From positions 109,707-173,706 of the forward strand of contig NZ_PEKX01000016.1 of assembly GCF_002796985.1 (NCBI RefSeq): a DNA stretch of 64,000 nucleotides, read 5' to 3'. The stretch is from Pseudomonas sp. Its GTDB lineage: Bacteria; Pseudomonadota; Gammaproteobacteria; Pseudomonadales; Pseudomonadaceae. The position numbers were made by a program, and so were the translations under genes. Shown here piece by piece: positions 17,138-26,834 of the stretch (the first letter of the stretch is position 1; each line of letters opens with the position of its first letter). The notes under the pieces are model-generated. The model searched no databases, was not told the origin of the DNA, and saw nothing but the letters and a program-made list of their open reading frames with translations.

Positions 17138-19327
17138 ATGAAACCCTCTTCCGCGCCCGCGACTCCTGAAGTCGATCTGGGCGTTTCTTCCCAAAGTGAC
17201 AGCCTGCTGGCAGGGGTGCGCTGGCTATGCGCCCACTTCGAGCGGCCAGCGACACTCGAGTCGCTCTATGCCGGCCTGCCGCGCGACCAGAAGCTGCGTC
17301 CCAGCCTGGTAACCCGCATGCTCGAACAGGCCGGCATCGGCGCTGGTTGGGTCAAGCGTCGTCCCGCCGAGTTGTCGTCCTACCTGTTCCCGCTGATGCT
17401 GCTGTTCCGCAATGGCGAGGCGCGCATCCTGGTGGCCCGCCGTGGCGAGGAGTTCGAGCTGGTGGTGCCCGAAGCTGGCGGCGGCACTATCACCATGAGC
17501 GCGGCGGAGCTGCAGGAGAACTACCTGGGCTATGCGCTGCTGGCTCGCCCGAAGGCGACTCCCGATGCACGCACCGAGATCCCCAGGGACGAAGGCAAGG
17601 GCCACTGGCTGTTCTCCACCCTCTGGAACTATCGCCGCTTCTACTACAGCGCGGCGCTGTCGACCTTCCTGATCAACATCCTGGCGCTGGCGAGCACCTT
17701 CTTCATCATGAACGTGTACGACCGGGTCGTACCGAACCAGGCCTACGTCACCCTGTGGTCGCTGGCGGCCGGGGTGGTGCTGGCGATCGGTTTCGAGTTC
17801 ACCTCGCGACAGGTCCGCGCCTATCTGCTCGACAACGCCGGCAAGAAGGCCGACCTGATCCTGGGGGCGAAGCTGTTCCGCCAGTTGATGGAGGTCCGGC
17901 TGGAGCACAAGCCGGCGTCGGCGGGCTCGTTCGCCAACCAGTTCCGCGAGTTCGAGTCGGTGCGTGACTTCATCACTTCGGCCTCGCTGGCGACGCTGGC
18001 GGACTTGCCGTTCTGCCTGCTGTTCGTCTTCGTGCTGTTCGTGATCGGTGGATCGCTCGCGCTGGTTCCGTTGGGGGCGATGATCGTCCTGCTGGGGCTG
18101 TGCGCTTACATCCAGTGGCCGCTGTCGAAACTCATGAAGGAGAACCTTCGCGAAGCGTCGCAGAAGCACGGCCTGCTGATCGAAGCCATCGAAGGCGTCG
18201 AAACGCTGAAGGCAGTCCGCGCCGAAGGCAGCATGCTGCGTCGCTGGGAAGACTTCAGCGCGCAACTGGCTGCCTCCGGGATCAAGACCAAGTCGCTGTC
18301 GAACATGGCCGCCAACTCGGTCTCGCTGATCACCCAGCTGACCACGGTGATCACCGTGCTCTGGGGCGTGTACCGGATCGGCGATGGCGACCTGACCCAG
18401 GGCGCGCTGGTCGGCATGGTGCTGCTCAGCGGCCGGGCACTGGCACCCCTGGCCAGCTCGGTCGGCCTGGCGGTTCGCTACCAGCAGGCGAAGACGGCCC
18501 TGCACTCGCTGAACCAACTGATGGAAATCCCCACGGTGCGCGACAACAGCCGCCGTTACCTGGATGCCCCGAAGAACGCGACGCTGTCGCTGCGCAAGCT
18601 GAAGTTCTCCTACCCGGCGCCGCCGATGCAGCCGCGCCCCACGGTGCTGAACAACATCACCCTGAACATCAAGCACGGCGAGCGCGTGGCCATTGTCGGC
18701 AGCATCGGCAGCGGCAAGTCGACCCTGCTGCGCGTCATGGCCCGCCTGTACCAGCCGGTGGAAGGCCAGTTGCTGATCAATGGCATCGACGCCGAGCAGA
18801 TCGACCCGGCGGACTGGAGCTCCACGGTGGGCTTCGTTGGCCAGGACGCCCGGCTGTTCTTCGGCTCGCTGCGCGAGAACCTGATGATCGGCAACCCGTC
18901 GGCGACCAGTGAGGAATTGCTGCATGTGGTGCGCCTGACCGGCCTGGATGCGGTCGTCGCCGGCCATCCGCTGGGCTTCGACCGCCCGGTAGGTGAGATG
19001 GGCCAGGCGCTGTCCGGTGGGCAGCGTCAGCTGGTCGCCCTGGCCCGCACGCTGTTGCTGCATCCCCAGGTACTGCTGCTGGACGAGCCCACCAGCGGGA
19101 TGGACATGCAGACCGAGCGCCAGTTCCTGCAGCGCCTGGAGTCCGCCACCCAGGGCCGGACGGTCGTGGTGGTGACCCACCGTTTCTCGGTGCTTGAGCA
19201 GATCGACCGCCTGATCGTCGTGGACGCCGGGCAGATCGTTGCCGACGGTCCGAAGGACGAAGTGCTGCGAGCCCTTCAGGCCAACAACTCCCCCGCGCCG
19301 AGCAAGGCGCCGGCCACTACCCGGTGA
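17138..19327 (+). CDS. Type I secretion ABC transporter (LapB/BapC type)
   Basis: Inner-membrane exporter that should energise secretion of the adhesin. With the ATG at 17138, which follows GAAGG at a good distance, it has 729 aa; a GTG 6 nt upstream is less likely. Residues 1-150 resemble a C39-like domain without a convincing Cys-His protease pair, as in RTX-type transporters. Residues 165-450 carry the membrane domain (several hydrophobic helices from YYSAALSTFLINI on). The ATPase domain has Walker A GSIGSGKST, signature LSGGQRQ, Walker B LLLDEPTSGMD and a switch His (VVVTHRF). The gene is followed 7 nt later by the HlyD-type gene. Confidence 0.93.
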   Translation: MKPSSAPATPEVDLGVSSQSDSLLAGVRWLCAHFERPATLESLYAGLPRDQKLRPSLVTRMLEQAGIGAGWVKRRPAELSSYLFPLMLLFRNGEARILVARRGEEFELVVPEAGGGTITMSAAELQENYLGYALLARPKATPDARTEIPRDEGKGHWLFSTLWNYRRFYYSAALSTFLINILALASTFFIMNVYDRVVPNQAYVTLWSLAAGVVLAIGFEFTSRQVRAYLLDNAGKKADLILGAKLFRQLMEVRLEHKPASAGSFANQFREFESVRDFITSASLATLADLPFCLLFVFVLFVIGGSLALVPLGAMIVLLGLCAYIQWPLSKLMKENLREASQKHGLLIEAIEGVETLKAVRAEGSMLRRWEDFSAQLAASGIKTKSLSNMAANSVSLITQLTTVITVLWGVYRIGDGDLTQGALVGMVLLSGRALAPLASSVGLAVRYQQAKTALHSLNQLMEIPTVRDNSRRYLDAPKNATLSLRKLKFSYPAPPMQPRPTVLNNITLNIKHGERVAIVGSIGSGKSTLLRVMARLYQPVEGQLLINGIDAEQIDPADWSSTVGFVGQDARLFFGSLRENLMIGNPSATSEELLHVVRLTGLDAVVAGHPLGFDRPVGEMGQALSGGQRQLVALARTLLLHPQVLLLDEPTSGMDMQTERQFLQRLESATQGRTVVVVTHRFSVLEQIDRLIVVDAGQIVADGPKDEVLRALQANNSPAPSKAPATTR

Positions 19328-19334
19328 GCAGATC

Positions 19335-20639
19335 ATGACTGATACCCCCAACCCGCAGGCGACGGTTCCCGCCGTCGTCGAGCCCTCGAAGGCGCTGGCG
19401 ACCAATGTCACGCCCTACGCGAAGGAAGTGGCGCGCCTGCGCGACAACGACATCGCTTATGTCTCGGACCTGCAGGCTGCGCTGATCGCCCAGAAGACCA
19501 CGGCGAGCACAGTGGTGCTGCTGCTGATCGCAGCGGTGTTCGCCGGCCTCATCGTCTGGGCCTACTTCGCCCGAGTGGAAGAGATCACCAAGGGCGAAGG
19601 CAAGGTGATCCCCTCCAGCCGCGAACAGGTTATCCAGAGTCTGGAAGGCGGCATTCTCGAGCAGATGAACGTCAAGGAAGGCGATGTGGTGGAGGCCGGC
19701 CAGGTCCTGCTGAAGATCGACCCGACCCGCGCCGGCGCCAGTTACCGCGAAGCGCAGTCCAAGGCTCTGGCGCTCAAGGGACAACTGGTGCGCCTGCGTT
19801 CGGAGGCTTATGGCAAGCCGCTGGTGTTCCCGGACGACGTGAAGGCTGTGCCGTCGATCGTCGAGGCCGAGACCGAGGCCTACAACGCTCGCAAGCATGC
19901 GCTGGACGAAGGCATCAGTGGATTGCAGAAGAGCCTGTCGCTGGCCCAGGGTGAGCTGACCGTATCCGAGCGCCTGGCCAAGCAGGGCCTGATCTCGGAT
20001 GTCGAGATCCTGCGCATGCGTCGCCAGGCCAACGAATTCAACCTGCAGATCAGCGAGCGCCGCAACAAGTACCGCGCCGACGCCAACGCCGAACTGACCC
20101 GCGTCGAGAGTGAACTGGCGCAGTCGCTGGAAAACGCTGCCGGCCGCGAAGACGTGATGAAGCGCACGACGATCACCGCGCCGCTCAAGGGCATCGTGAA
20201 GAACGTGCGAGTCAACACCATCGGCGGGGTGATCCAGCAGGGGCAGGACATCATGGAGATCGTCCCGCTGGAAGATCAGCTGCTGGTGGAGGCGAAGATC
20301 CGCCCGGCCGACGTGGCCTTCCTGCGCCCCGGCCTGCCCGCCACGGTGAAGATTTCCGCTTATGACTTCGCCATCTATGGCGGCCTGAAAGGCAAGGTCG
20401 AGCTCATCAGCCCCGACACCATCAAGGACGACGAGATGGCCCGTGCCGGCCGTCCGGACACCTCGTTCTACCGCGTACTGGTCCGCACCGACGAAGCCGA
20501 GCTGACCAAGGGCGACAAGCACTTTCCGATCATTCCCGGCATGACCGCCACGGCGGAGATCCGTACCGGGGAAAAAACCATCCTGGATTACTTACTCAAG
20601 CCCGCGCTGAAAGCGCGTGAGGCCTTCCGCGAGAGATAA
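19335..20639 (+). CDS. HlyD-family periplasmic adaptor (membrane fusion protein)
   Basis: A 434 aa adaptor linking the ABC transporter to the TolC channel. One transmembrane helix (about 60-82: VVLLLIAAVFAGLIVWAYFA) follows an N-terminal cytoplasmic tail. Next come a lipoyl-type half motif (VIQSLEGGILEQMNVKEGDVV), a long alpha-helical coiled-coil hairpin (about 130-270), the second lipoyl half (ITAPLKGIVKNVRVNTIGGVI) and the beta-barrel and C-terminal RTX-type signature region (GMTATAEIRTGEKTILDYLLKP). The SD GGTGAG overlaps the stop of the ABC gene, so the two are translationally close. Confidence 0.93.
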   Translation: MTDTPNPQATVPAVVEPSKALATNVTPYAKEVARLRDNDIAYVSDLQAALIAQKTTASTVVLLLIAAVFAGLIVWAYFARVEEITKGEGKVIPSSREQVIQSLEGGILEQMNVKEGDVVEAGQVLLKIDPTRAGASYREAQSKALALKGQLVRLRSEAYGKPLVFPDDVKAVPSIVEAETEAYNARKHALDEGISGLQKSLSLAQGELTVSERLAKQGLISDVEILRMRRQANEFNLQISERRNKYRADANAELTRVESELAQSLENAAGREDVMKRTTITAPLKGIVKNVRVNTIGGVIQQGQDIMEIVPLEDQLLVEAKIRPADVAFLRPGLPATVKISAYDFAIYGGLKGKVELISPDTIKDDEMARAGRPDTSFYRVLVRTDEAELTKGDKHFPIIPGMTATAEIRTGEKTILDYLLKPALKAREAFRER

Positions 20640-20644
20640 TTGAA

Positions 20645-22285
20645 ATGAAAAACTGCAAATCTTCCTCATCCAAGCTTCACCACAAACGTTGGCGCTTCTG
20701 CCACTCGGCCCTGGTGCTGGCAATGGCCTCCCTGGGCTCCCTGGCCGAAGCCGATGACCTGGGCGGCGCGCTGAGCTTTTACTCCAAGCCCAAGCAGGCC
20801 TCTGCCGCATCGCTGACCGGTGGGGCGCTGCAAGGCGAGCTGGTAGCTTCGACTTCTGCCCCGGCAGCCTCCTCGGCGCCGGTAGCCAAAGCGGCTCCGG
20901 TGGCCCAGGCGCAGCCGGCAGCGACCCTGCAGGCCGCACCGAGTTCGGTGGCTGCCATGGTCAATGCCACTCCCGCGACTCAGGCACAGCCGGCCAAGCC
21001 TGCGCCCAAGCTGGACCTGAGCCTGCCGACAGAGCTGACGGCCGGGGCTTCGGCTTCGAGCCTGGGGACGTCGGAGTCCTCGCTGGCCTATATCCGCGAG
21101 CTGGTGAACACCGCGCTGCGCATCAGCCCGGAAATGAAGCAGGCCGATGCCGGCTGGCAGGCTGCCAAGGGTGACGTGGACCAGGCCAAGGGGGCTCGCT
21201 GGCCGCAGGTACAGATCAGTGCCAGCTCCAAGACGCTGCAAAGTGGCAAGAGTGACTACGGTAACGACGGTACCACCACAGTGCAGATGACCACGCCGGT
21301 GTATGACTTCGGCGCGATCAGCCACACCATCGACAGCCGCAGCAAAACCGCGAATGCCCAGGAAGAGGCCAAGGGCCAGACCGAAGTAACGGTCGCCTAC
21401 AACACCGCCTCGGGCGTGGTGGAGCTGGCTCACCAGCAGGAAGCGCTGGATATCAGCGACCGCTATGTGGCGCGCATGCGCGAACTGGTGAACATGCTCG
21501 GGCAGATCGCCGAGGTCGACCCCGGTCGCCGCAGCGAAGTGGTACAGGCCCGTGCGCGACTGCTGCAGGCGGAAACCGCTCGCGACCTGGTGCAGTCCAA
21601 ACTGCAGGAGCAGAAGACGACCCTGGCGAAGCTGGTCGGGGAGGATGTGACCGTCCCGGCCAATGCGAAGTGGGACTGGGCGCCCATCCCGCTGGACCAG
21701 GCGCTGCAACTCATGGGCGATCAGCCCGCTCTGCGCCAGGCACGCTGGGAGAAAGAGGCGGCGTTGGCCAGTGCCGAGTCGGTGAAGTCCTCGCGCATGC
21801 CGAAGCTGAACTGGGTCGTCGGCCGCAGTACCGGCAACAATATGCTCGATAACAAGGAGCCCTGGTCGACTGGCCTGGCGGTGGAGTGGACCGCATTCTC
21901 CGGCGGTTCGGCGTCGGCGGCGCAACGTGCGGCCTATGCGCGGGCTGACGCGGCGGAGCAGAAGATGGAAGCGACTCGCCGCGAGTCGGAGTACCGCATC
22001 CGCAACCTGGCGGAGCAGCGCGATCTGTCGGCGTCCCGTGTGGGCGACTACAAGGAACTGCTGGCGGAGTCCGACCGGGTACGCAAGATGTTCTATGACC
22101 AGTGGTACCACCTGGGCAAGCGTACCCTGCTGGACGTGCTGATCGCCGAGAACGACTACTACTCGCAGCAGATGGCAGCGGCCGATACCTACTACAGCGC
22201 CAAGGCTTCCGACCTGCGCATCCGCGCGGAAACCAGCGGCCTGCTGTCCTGGCTGGCACCGGGCAGCGACGCGGCTATCCGCTGA
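20645..22285 (+). CDS. TolC-family outer-membrane channel
   Basis: A 546 aa outer-membrane efflux protein completing the type I system. The signal sequence (about 15-37) is preceded by a long basic stretch. Residues about 48-140 are an Ala/Pro/Gln-rich low-complexity linker, unusual for TolC and not part of the barrel. From about 148 the TolC fold is recognisable: two repeats of long helices with barrel strands (RISPEMKQADAGWQAAKGDVDQAKGARW split over this region, LDVLIAENDYYSQQMAAADTYY near the end). It starts 5 nt after the adaptor gene. It is the last gene of the transporter operon; only a weak 6-bp stem follows. Confidence 0.9.
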   Translation: MKNCKSSSSKLHHKRWRFCHSALVLAMASLGSLAEADDLGGALSFYSKPKQASAASLTGGALQGELVASTSAPAASSAPVAKAAPVAQAQPAATLQAAPSSVAAMVNATPATQAQPAKPAPKLDLSLPTELTAGASASSLGTSESSLAYIRELVNTALRISPEMKQADAGWQAAKGDVDQAKGARWPQVQISASSKTLQSGKSDYGNDGTTTVQMTTPVYDFGAISHTIDSRSKTANAQEEAKGQTEVTVAYNTASGVVELAHQQEALDISDRYVARMRELVNMLGQIAEVDPGRRSEVVQARARLLQAETARDLVQSKLQEQKTTLAKLVGEDVTVPANAKWDWAPIPLDQALQLMGDQPALRQARWEKEAALASAESVKSSRMPKLNWVVGRSTGNNMLDNKEPWSTGLAVEWTAFSGGSASAAQRAAYARADAAEQKMEATRRESEYRIRNLAEQRDLSASRVGDYKELLAESDRVRKMFYDQWYHLGKRTLLDVLIAENDYYSQQMAAADTYYSAKASDLRIRAETSGLLSWLAPGSDAAIR

Positions 22286-23210
22286 TCACCCGCGGTCAAC
22301 TTAGCGACCGCCCCATCGGGTTCATCCCTATCCTCCCGGCATGCCGCTTCGGTGGTCATGAAGGCTTCACTCGTCCTTTCATCGAGGCGAGCATGCCGAG
22401 GAGTGTCCCCCGATCGCCTTGCGCGATCGTCACAATTTGAATGACTTTGCCCCTTGCTAAAGTCGCTGTGCGTCGATGTGTCGCAGGGTGCGCGGGGTGT
22501 TTTCACGCCTTTCAGAGCGGTTCTTGATTGCCGTCATGGCAAGGTCTTTGCCGAAAGCGTTGTCGCTTCCCCCGGCATTCCACATGGTCCGCTGAAAGCC
22601 CCGTCATTCATGGTTCTGACACATTCCGCTGGCACGCACGTGCAAGCCCTGGCAGGCGCGGAATATCCCTGCAAATTCCCTGTGAATTGATCGTTTTGTA
22701 AACGATTCAGGCGCGGACTATCTCTCTGACTGAGAAAATATCTTGTTAAAAATGGGCGGAATGGGCCTTGAAAGGGGTTTCTGAAATGCTTTGTAATACC
22801 CGCCGTCCATTTCCTACCCCCAAATCGCTGAGTCGCACTGACGTAGATCAAGGCCAGTGCTCACCCTCCGGTGCAGCGGCATAACAATAGGGGGCTGCCA
22901 TCGGTGGGCTCCTGTCATACGACGAGTCGGGCAATCCGCTCGTGCATCCGGTGTGCGACGCGCGCGTTCTCACGAACCGCCAGTCCAGACGCCACACGCT
23001 GAATAACACGGAACGAATCAGCTGACGAAATCGGTTTCGCATCGCGAAGACCGGGCGACCTCCCTTTGCCTGGAATCCGTGCGGCCGCGTTCGTGAATCC
23101 ATGACAGCCCTGGCAGGCGGCTTGGAAAAGTCGCGGGTAACGAGTCGTCGAGCCGTGCATGGCGAGGACTCGTGGGCGGTGAAGCGATTTTCATCCACTA
23201 AGGCCGCAAG
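22286..23210. other. 925-bp spacer between the adhesin transporter and cyo operons
   Basis: No convincing gene is found on either strand. Short open frames lack family features and a ribosome-binding site. The stretch is less GC-rich than its surroundings in places (for example 22680-22800) and probably contains the cyo promoter region and its leader. A candidate FNR/ANR-type box lies at 22838-22851. The function of the remaining 600 bp is not apparent. Confidence 0.5.
22838..22851. promoter_or_regulatory. Candidate ANR/DNR (FNR-type) binding site
   Basis: On the minus strand the sequence reads TTGATCTACGTCAG, matching 8 of the 10 defined positions of TTGAT-N4-ATCAA. It is about 360 nt before cyoA. 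Oxygen-responsive repression of bo3 oxidase by ANR is known in P. aeruginosa; whether this site acts on cyo is inference. Confidence 0.35.
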
Positions 23211-24203
23211 ATGAAAAAAGAGCAGTACACAGGAATTTTGAAGAGACTCGCGTGGCTGCCGATGCTGATGCTCGGTGGTTGCAACATGGTGCTGTTCGAC
23301 CCGAAAGGGCAGGTCGGCGCCGACGAGAAGTCCCTGATCATCACGGCAACCCTGCTGATGCTGATCGTGGTGGTGCCGGTCATCCTGATGACCCTCGGGT
23401 TCGCCTGGAAATACCGGGCTTCGAACACCAAGGCCACCTACCTGCCGGACTGGTCTCACTCGACCAAGATCGAGCTGGTGGTCTGGCTGGTTCCCTGCCT
23501 GATCATCGCCGTGCTCGGCTGGATCACCTGGGAGAGCACCCACAAGCTGGACCCGTACCGTCCGCTGGACTCCGAGGTCAAGCCGGTGACCATCCAGGCC
23601 ATCTCGCTGGACTGGAAGTGGCTGTTCATCTACCCGGAACAGGGTATCGCCACCGTCAACGAAATCGCCTTCCCGAAAGACACCCCGGTGAACTTCCAGA
23701 TCACCTCGGATTCGGTGATGAACTCGTTCTTCATCCCGCAGCTGGGTAGCCAGATCTACTCCATGGCCGGAATGATGACCAAGCTGCACCTGATCGCCAA
23801 CGAAGAAGGCGTGTTCGACGGTATCTCCGCGAACTACAGCGGCGGCGGTTTCTCGGGCATGAAGTTCAAGGCCATCTCCACCTCCGAGCAGGGCTTCCAG
23901 GATTGGGTCGCGAAGGTCAAGGCCTCGCCGCAGACCCTGAACCTGGATCAGTACCCGGAGCTGGTGAAACCGACCGAGAACGTCCCGGCGACCTACTTCG
24001 CCACCGTCAGCCCCGAGCTGTTCTCCCACGTGCTGAACAAGTGGGAACACGCCGGCCACGCGATGGCGAAAGCCCACGAAGCCAAAGAACAGGCTGAGAA
24101 GGGCGAGCACGGCGAAGCGCATGACGAGGCCGCCATGGCGGGCCACGACATGAGCAACATGCAAGGCATGCCTGGCATGCAAATGAATCCGAGCCAGGAG
24201 TAA
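23211..24203 (+). CDS. cyoA: Cytochrome bo3 quinol oxidase subunit II
   Basis: A 330 aa lipoprotein subunit of the proton-pumping quinol oxidase. The lipobox LGGC lies at about residues 21-24, followed by two transmembrane helices (about 45-65 and 88-108) and a periplasmic cupredoxin domain. The CuA ligands of cytochrome c oxidases are absent (the site reads NYSGGGFSGMKF), which identifies a quinol rather than cytochrome c oxidase. The last 50 residues are rich in His and Met (GHDMSNMQGMPGMQM), longer than needed for the fold. First gene of cyoABCDE; cyoB starts 6 nt later. Confidence 0.96.
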   Translation: MKKEQYTGILKRLAWLPMLMLGGCNMVLFDPKGQVGADEKSLIITATLLMLIVVVPVILMTLGFAWKYRASNTKATYLPDWSHSTKIELVVWLVPCLIIAVLGWITWESTHKLDPYRPLDSEVKPVTIQAISLDWKWLFIYPEQGIATVNEIAFPKDTPVNFQITSDSVMNSFFIPQLGSQIYSMAGMMTKLHLIANEEGVFDGISANYSGGGFSGMKFKAISTSEQGFQDWVAKVKASPQTLNLDQYPELVKPTENVPATYFATVSPELFSHVLNKWEHAGHAMAKAHEAKEQAEKGEHGEAHDEAAMAGHDMSNMQGMPGMQMNPSQE

Positions 24204-24209
24204 GCGCAG

Positions 24210-26189
24210 ATGTTCGGGAAACTGACACTGTCGGCCGTGCCGTATCACGAGCCGATCATCGTCATCACGCTGGCCATCGTCGCCCTGTTGGGCCTCGGTG
24301 TGTTCGGCGCGATCACCTACTACCGCAAGTGGACCTACCTGTGGACCGAGTGGCTGACGTCCATCGACCACAAGAAAATCGGCGTGATGTACATCATCGT
24401 CGCCCTGGTCATGCTGCTGCGCGGCTTCGCCGACGCCATCATGATGCGCGGCCAGCTCGCGCTGGCTGAAGGCGCCAACCACGGCTACCTGCCGCCGGAA
24501 CACTACGACCAGATCTTCACTGCTCACGGCGTGATCATGATCATCTTCATGGCCATGCCCTTCATGACCGGCCTGATGAACCTGGCCGTGCCGCTGCAGA
24601 TCGGCGCGCGCGACGTGGCGTTCCCCTTCCTGAACTCCCTGAGCTTCTGGCTGCTGGTCGTCAGCGCCATGCTGGTGAACGTCTCGCTGGGCCTGGGTGA
24701 ATTCGCCCGTACCGGTTGGGTCGCCTACCCGCCGCTGTCCGAGCTGGCCTACAGCCCGGGCGTGGGTGTGGACTACTACATCTGGGCGCTACAGATATCG
24801 GGTATGGGTACCTTGCTCACGGGTATCAACTTCCTGGTGACCGTGTTCAAGATGCGTACCCCCGGCATGAAGCTGATGCAGATGCCGATCTTCACCTGGA
24901 CCTGCACCTTCGCCAACATCCTGATCGTTGCGTCGTTCCCGATCCTGACCGCGGCCCTGGGCCTGCTGTCGCTGGACCGCTACTTCGACATGCACTTCTT
25001 CACCAACGAGCTGGGCGGCAACGCCATGATGTACATCAACCTCTTCTGGGCCTGGGGCCATCCTGAGGTGTACATCCTGATCCTGCCGGCTTTCGGTATC
25101 TTCTCCGAAGTCACCGCGACCTTCGCCGGCAAGCGCATGTTCGGCTACACCTCGATGGTGTGGGCGAGCGCCGCGATCACCTTCCTCGGCTTCACCGTGT
25201 GGCTGCACCACTTCTTCACCATGGGCTCGGGCGGCGACGTCAACGGCTTCTTCGGCGTGGCGACCATGCTGATCTCCATCCCCACCGGGGTGAAGCTGTT
25301 CAACTGGCTGTTCACCATCTACCGTGGCCGCCTGCGCTTCGATACCCCGATCCTGTGGACCCTGGGCTTCATCATCACCTTCACCATCGGTGGCATGACC
25401 GGCGTTCTGCTGGCCATTCCGGGTGCTGACTACCTGCTGCACAACAGCCTGTTCCTGATCGCCCACTTCCACAACACCATCATCGGTGGCGCGGTGTTCG
25501 GCTACCTGGCCGGCTTCGTCTTCTGGTTCCCGAAAGCCTTCGGCTTCAAGCTGGACGAGAAGTGGGGCAAGCGTTCCTTCTGGTGCTGGCTGGTCGGCTT
25601 CTACATGGCCTTCATGCCGCTGTACGTCCTCGGCTTCATGGGCATGACCCGTCGCCTGAACCACTATGAAAACCCGATGTGGCAGCCGTACATGGTGGTG
25701 GCTTTCTGCGGCGCCGTGCTGATCTTCTTCGGTATCGCCTGCCAGCTGATCCAGCTGTTCGTCTCGATCAAGAACCGCGAGAAGCTGGCCGACCTGACCG
25801 GCGACCCGTGGGGCGGCCGTACCCTGGAGTGGTCCACTTCCTCGCCGCCGCCGTACTACAACTTCGCCGAACTGCCGAAGGTCAACGACATCGACGCGTT
25901 CCACGACATGAAGCAGACCGGTACCGCGTACCGCAAGCTGCCGGCCTACGCGCCGATCCACATGCCGAAGAACACCGCCGCTGGCTTCTCCATCGCCGTG
26001 TTCGCCTTCCTCTTCGGCTTCGCCGCCATCTGGCACATCTGGTGGCTGGTGGGCGTTGGCTTCGTCGGCATGATCGCTTCGGTCATCGTGCGCAGCTACG
26101 TCACCGACCTGGACTACTACGTCCAGCCGGATGAGATCGAGCGCATCGAAAACGCCAACTTCCAGAAACTCGCCACTGCGCAGGTATAA
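24210..26189 (+). CDS. cyoB: Cytochrome bo3 quinol oxidase subunit I
   Basis: A 659 aa catalytic subunit with about 15 transmembrane helices. It binds low-spin haem b and the haem o3-CuB centre, reduces O2 to water and pumps protons. The CuB/cross-linked Tyr motif WGHPEVY, the haem ligand regions (ITFLGFTVWLHHFF, FLIAHFHNTIIGG) and the N-terminal quinol-oxidase extension (SIDHKKIGVMY) are all present. Length is as in E. coli CyoB. It lies between cyoA and cyoC with spacings of 6 and 3 nt. Confidence 0.97.
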   Translation: MFGKLTLSAVPYHEPIIVITLAIVALLGLGVFGAITYYRKWTYLWTEWLTSIDHKKIGVMYIIVALVMLLRGFADAIMMRGQLALAEGANHGYLPPEHYDQIFTAHGVIMIIFMAMPFMTGLMNLAVPLQIGARDVAFPFLNSLSFWLLVVSAMLVNVSLGLGEFARTGWVAYPPLSELAYSPGVGVDYYIWALQISGMGTLLTGINFLVTVFKMRTPGMKLMQMPIFTWTCTFANILIVASFPILTAALGLLSLDRYFDMHFFTNELGGNAMMYINLFWAWGHPEVYILILPAFGIFSEVTATFAGKRMFGYTSMVWASAAITFLGFTVWLHHFFTMGSGGDVNGFFGVATMLISIPTGVKLFNWLFTIYRGRLRFDTPILWTLGFIITFTIGGMTGVLLAIPGADYLLHNSLFLIAHFHNTIIGGAVFGYLAGFVFWFPKAFGFKLDEKWGKRSFWCWLVGFYMAFMPLYVLGFMGMTRRLNHYENPMWQPYMVVAFCGAVLIFFGIACQLIQLFVSIKNREKLADLTGDPWGGRTLEWSTSSPPPYYNFAELPKVNDIDAFHDMKQTGTAYRKLPAYAPIHMPKNTAAGFSIAVFAFLFGFAAIWHIWWLVGVGFVGMIASVIVRSYVTDLDYYVQPDEIERIENANFQKLATAQV

Positions 26190-26192
26190 ACC

Positions 26193-26834
26193 ATGTCGAC
26201 GGCAGTACTGAACCAACACGTGGTCGATGCGCACCAAGCGGCGCAGGACCACGCTCACCATGACGAGCACGCCCACGACAGCGGCGGCATGACGGTCTTC
26301 GGCTTCTGGCTGTACCTGATGACCGACTGCATCCTGTTCGCCAGCGTCTTCGCCACCTACGCCGTGCTGGTCAACCACACCGCCGGTGGCCCGAGCGGCA
26401 AGGACATCTTCGAGCTGCCCTACGTGGCGATCGAAACCGCGATCCTGCTGATCTCCTCCTGCACCTACGGCCTGGCCATGCTGGCCGCGCACAAGGGGGC
26501 CAAGGGCAAGGCCATCGCCTGGCTGGGCGTGACCTTCCTCTGCGGCGCCGCGTTCATCGGCATGGAGATCAACGAGTTCCATCACCTGATCGTCGAAGGC
26601 TTCGGCCCGAGCCGCAGCGCCTTCCTGTCGTCCTTCTTCACCCTGGTCGGCATGCACGGTCTGCACGTATCGGCTGGCCTGCTGTGGATGCTGGTGCTGA
26701 TGGCTCAGATCGGCACCCGTGGCCTGACCGCGCAGAACAACACCCGCATGATGTGCCTGAGCCTGTTCTGGCACTTCCTGGACATCGTCTGGATCTGCGT
26801 CTTCACCGTCGTCTACCTGATGGGGGCTCTGTAA
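26193..26834 (+). CDS. cyoC: Cytochrome bo3 quinol oxidase subunit III
   Basis: A 213 aa subunit with five predicted transmembrane helices, the usual quinol-oxidase form of subunit III (ESCDMIL-type motifs, LVGMHGLHVSAGLLWM). The N-terminus has an acidic/His-rich stretch (DHAHHDEHAHDSGG). It helps assembly and stability of subunit I. Its stop overlaps the cyoD start (TAATG). Confidence 0.95.
   Translation: MSTAVLNQHVVDAHQAAQDHAHHDEHAHDSGGMTVFGFWLYLMTDCILFASVFATYAVLVNHTAGGPSGKDIFELPYVAIETAILLISSCTYGLAMLAAHKGAKGKAIAWLGVTFLCGAAFIGMEINEFHHLIVEGFGPSRSAFLSSFFTLVGMHGLHVSAGLLWMLVLMAQIGTRGLTAQNNTRMMCLSLFWHFLDIVWICVFTVVYLMGAL

Noticed and set aside
22288..22312. Terminator after the TolC gene
   Set aside because: Only a 6-bp GCGGTC/GACCGC stem without a T run is present.
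22915..23160. An 81-codon minus-strand frame containing CQGCH, a haem-binding-like CxxCH motif
   Set aside because: Single motif by chance, no signal peptide or SD, and the rest is unlike a cytochrome c.
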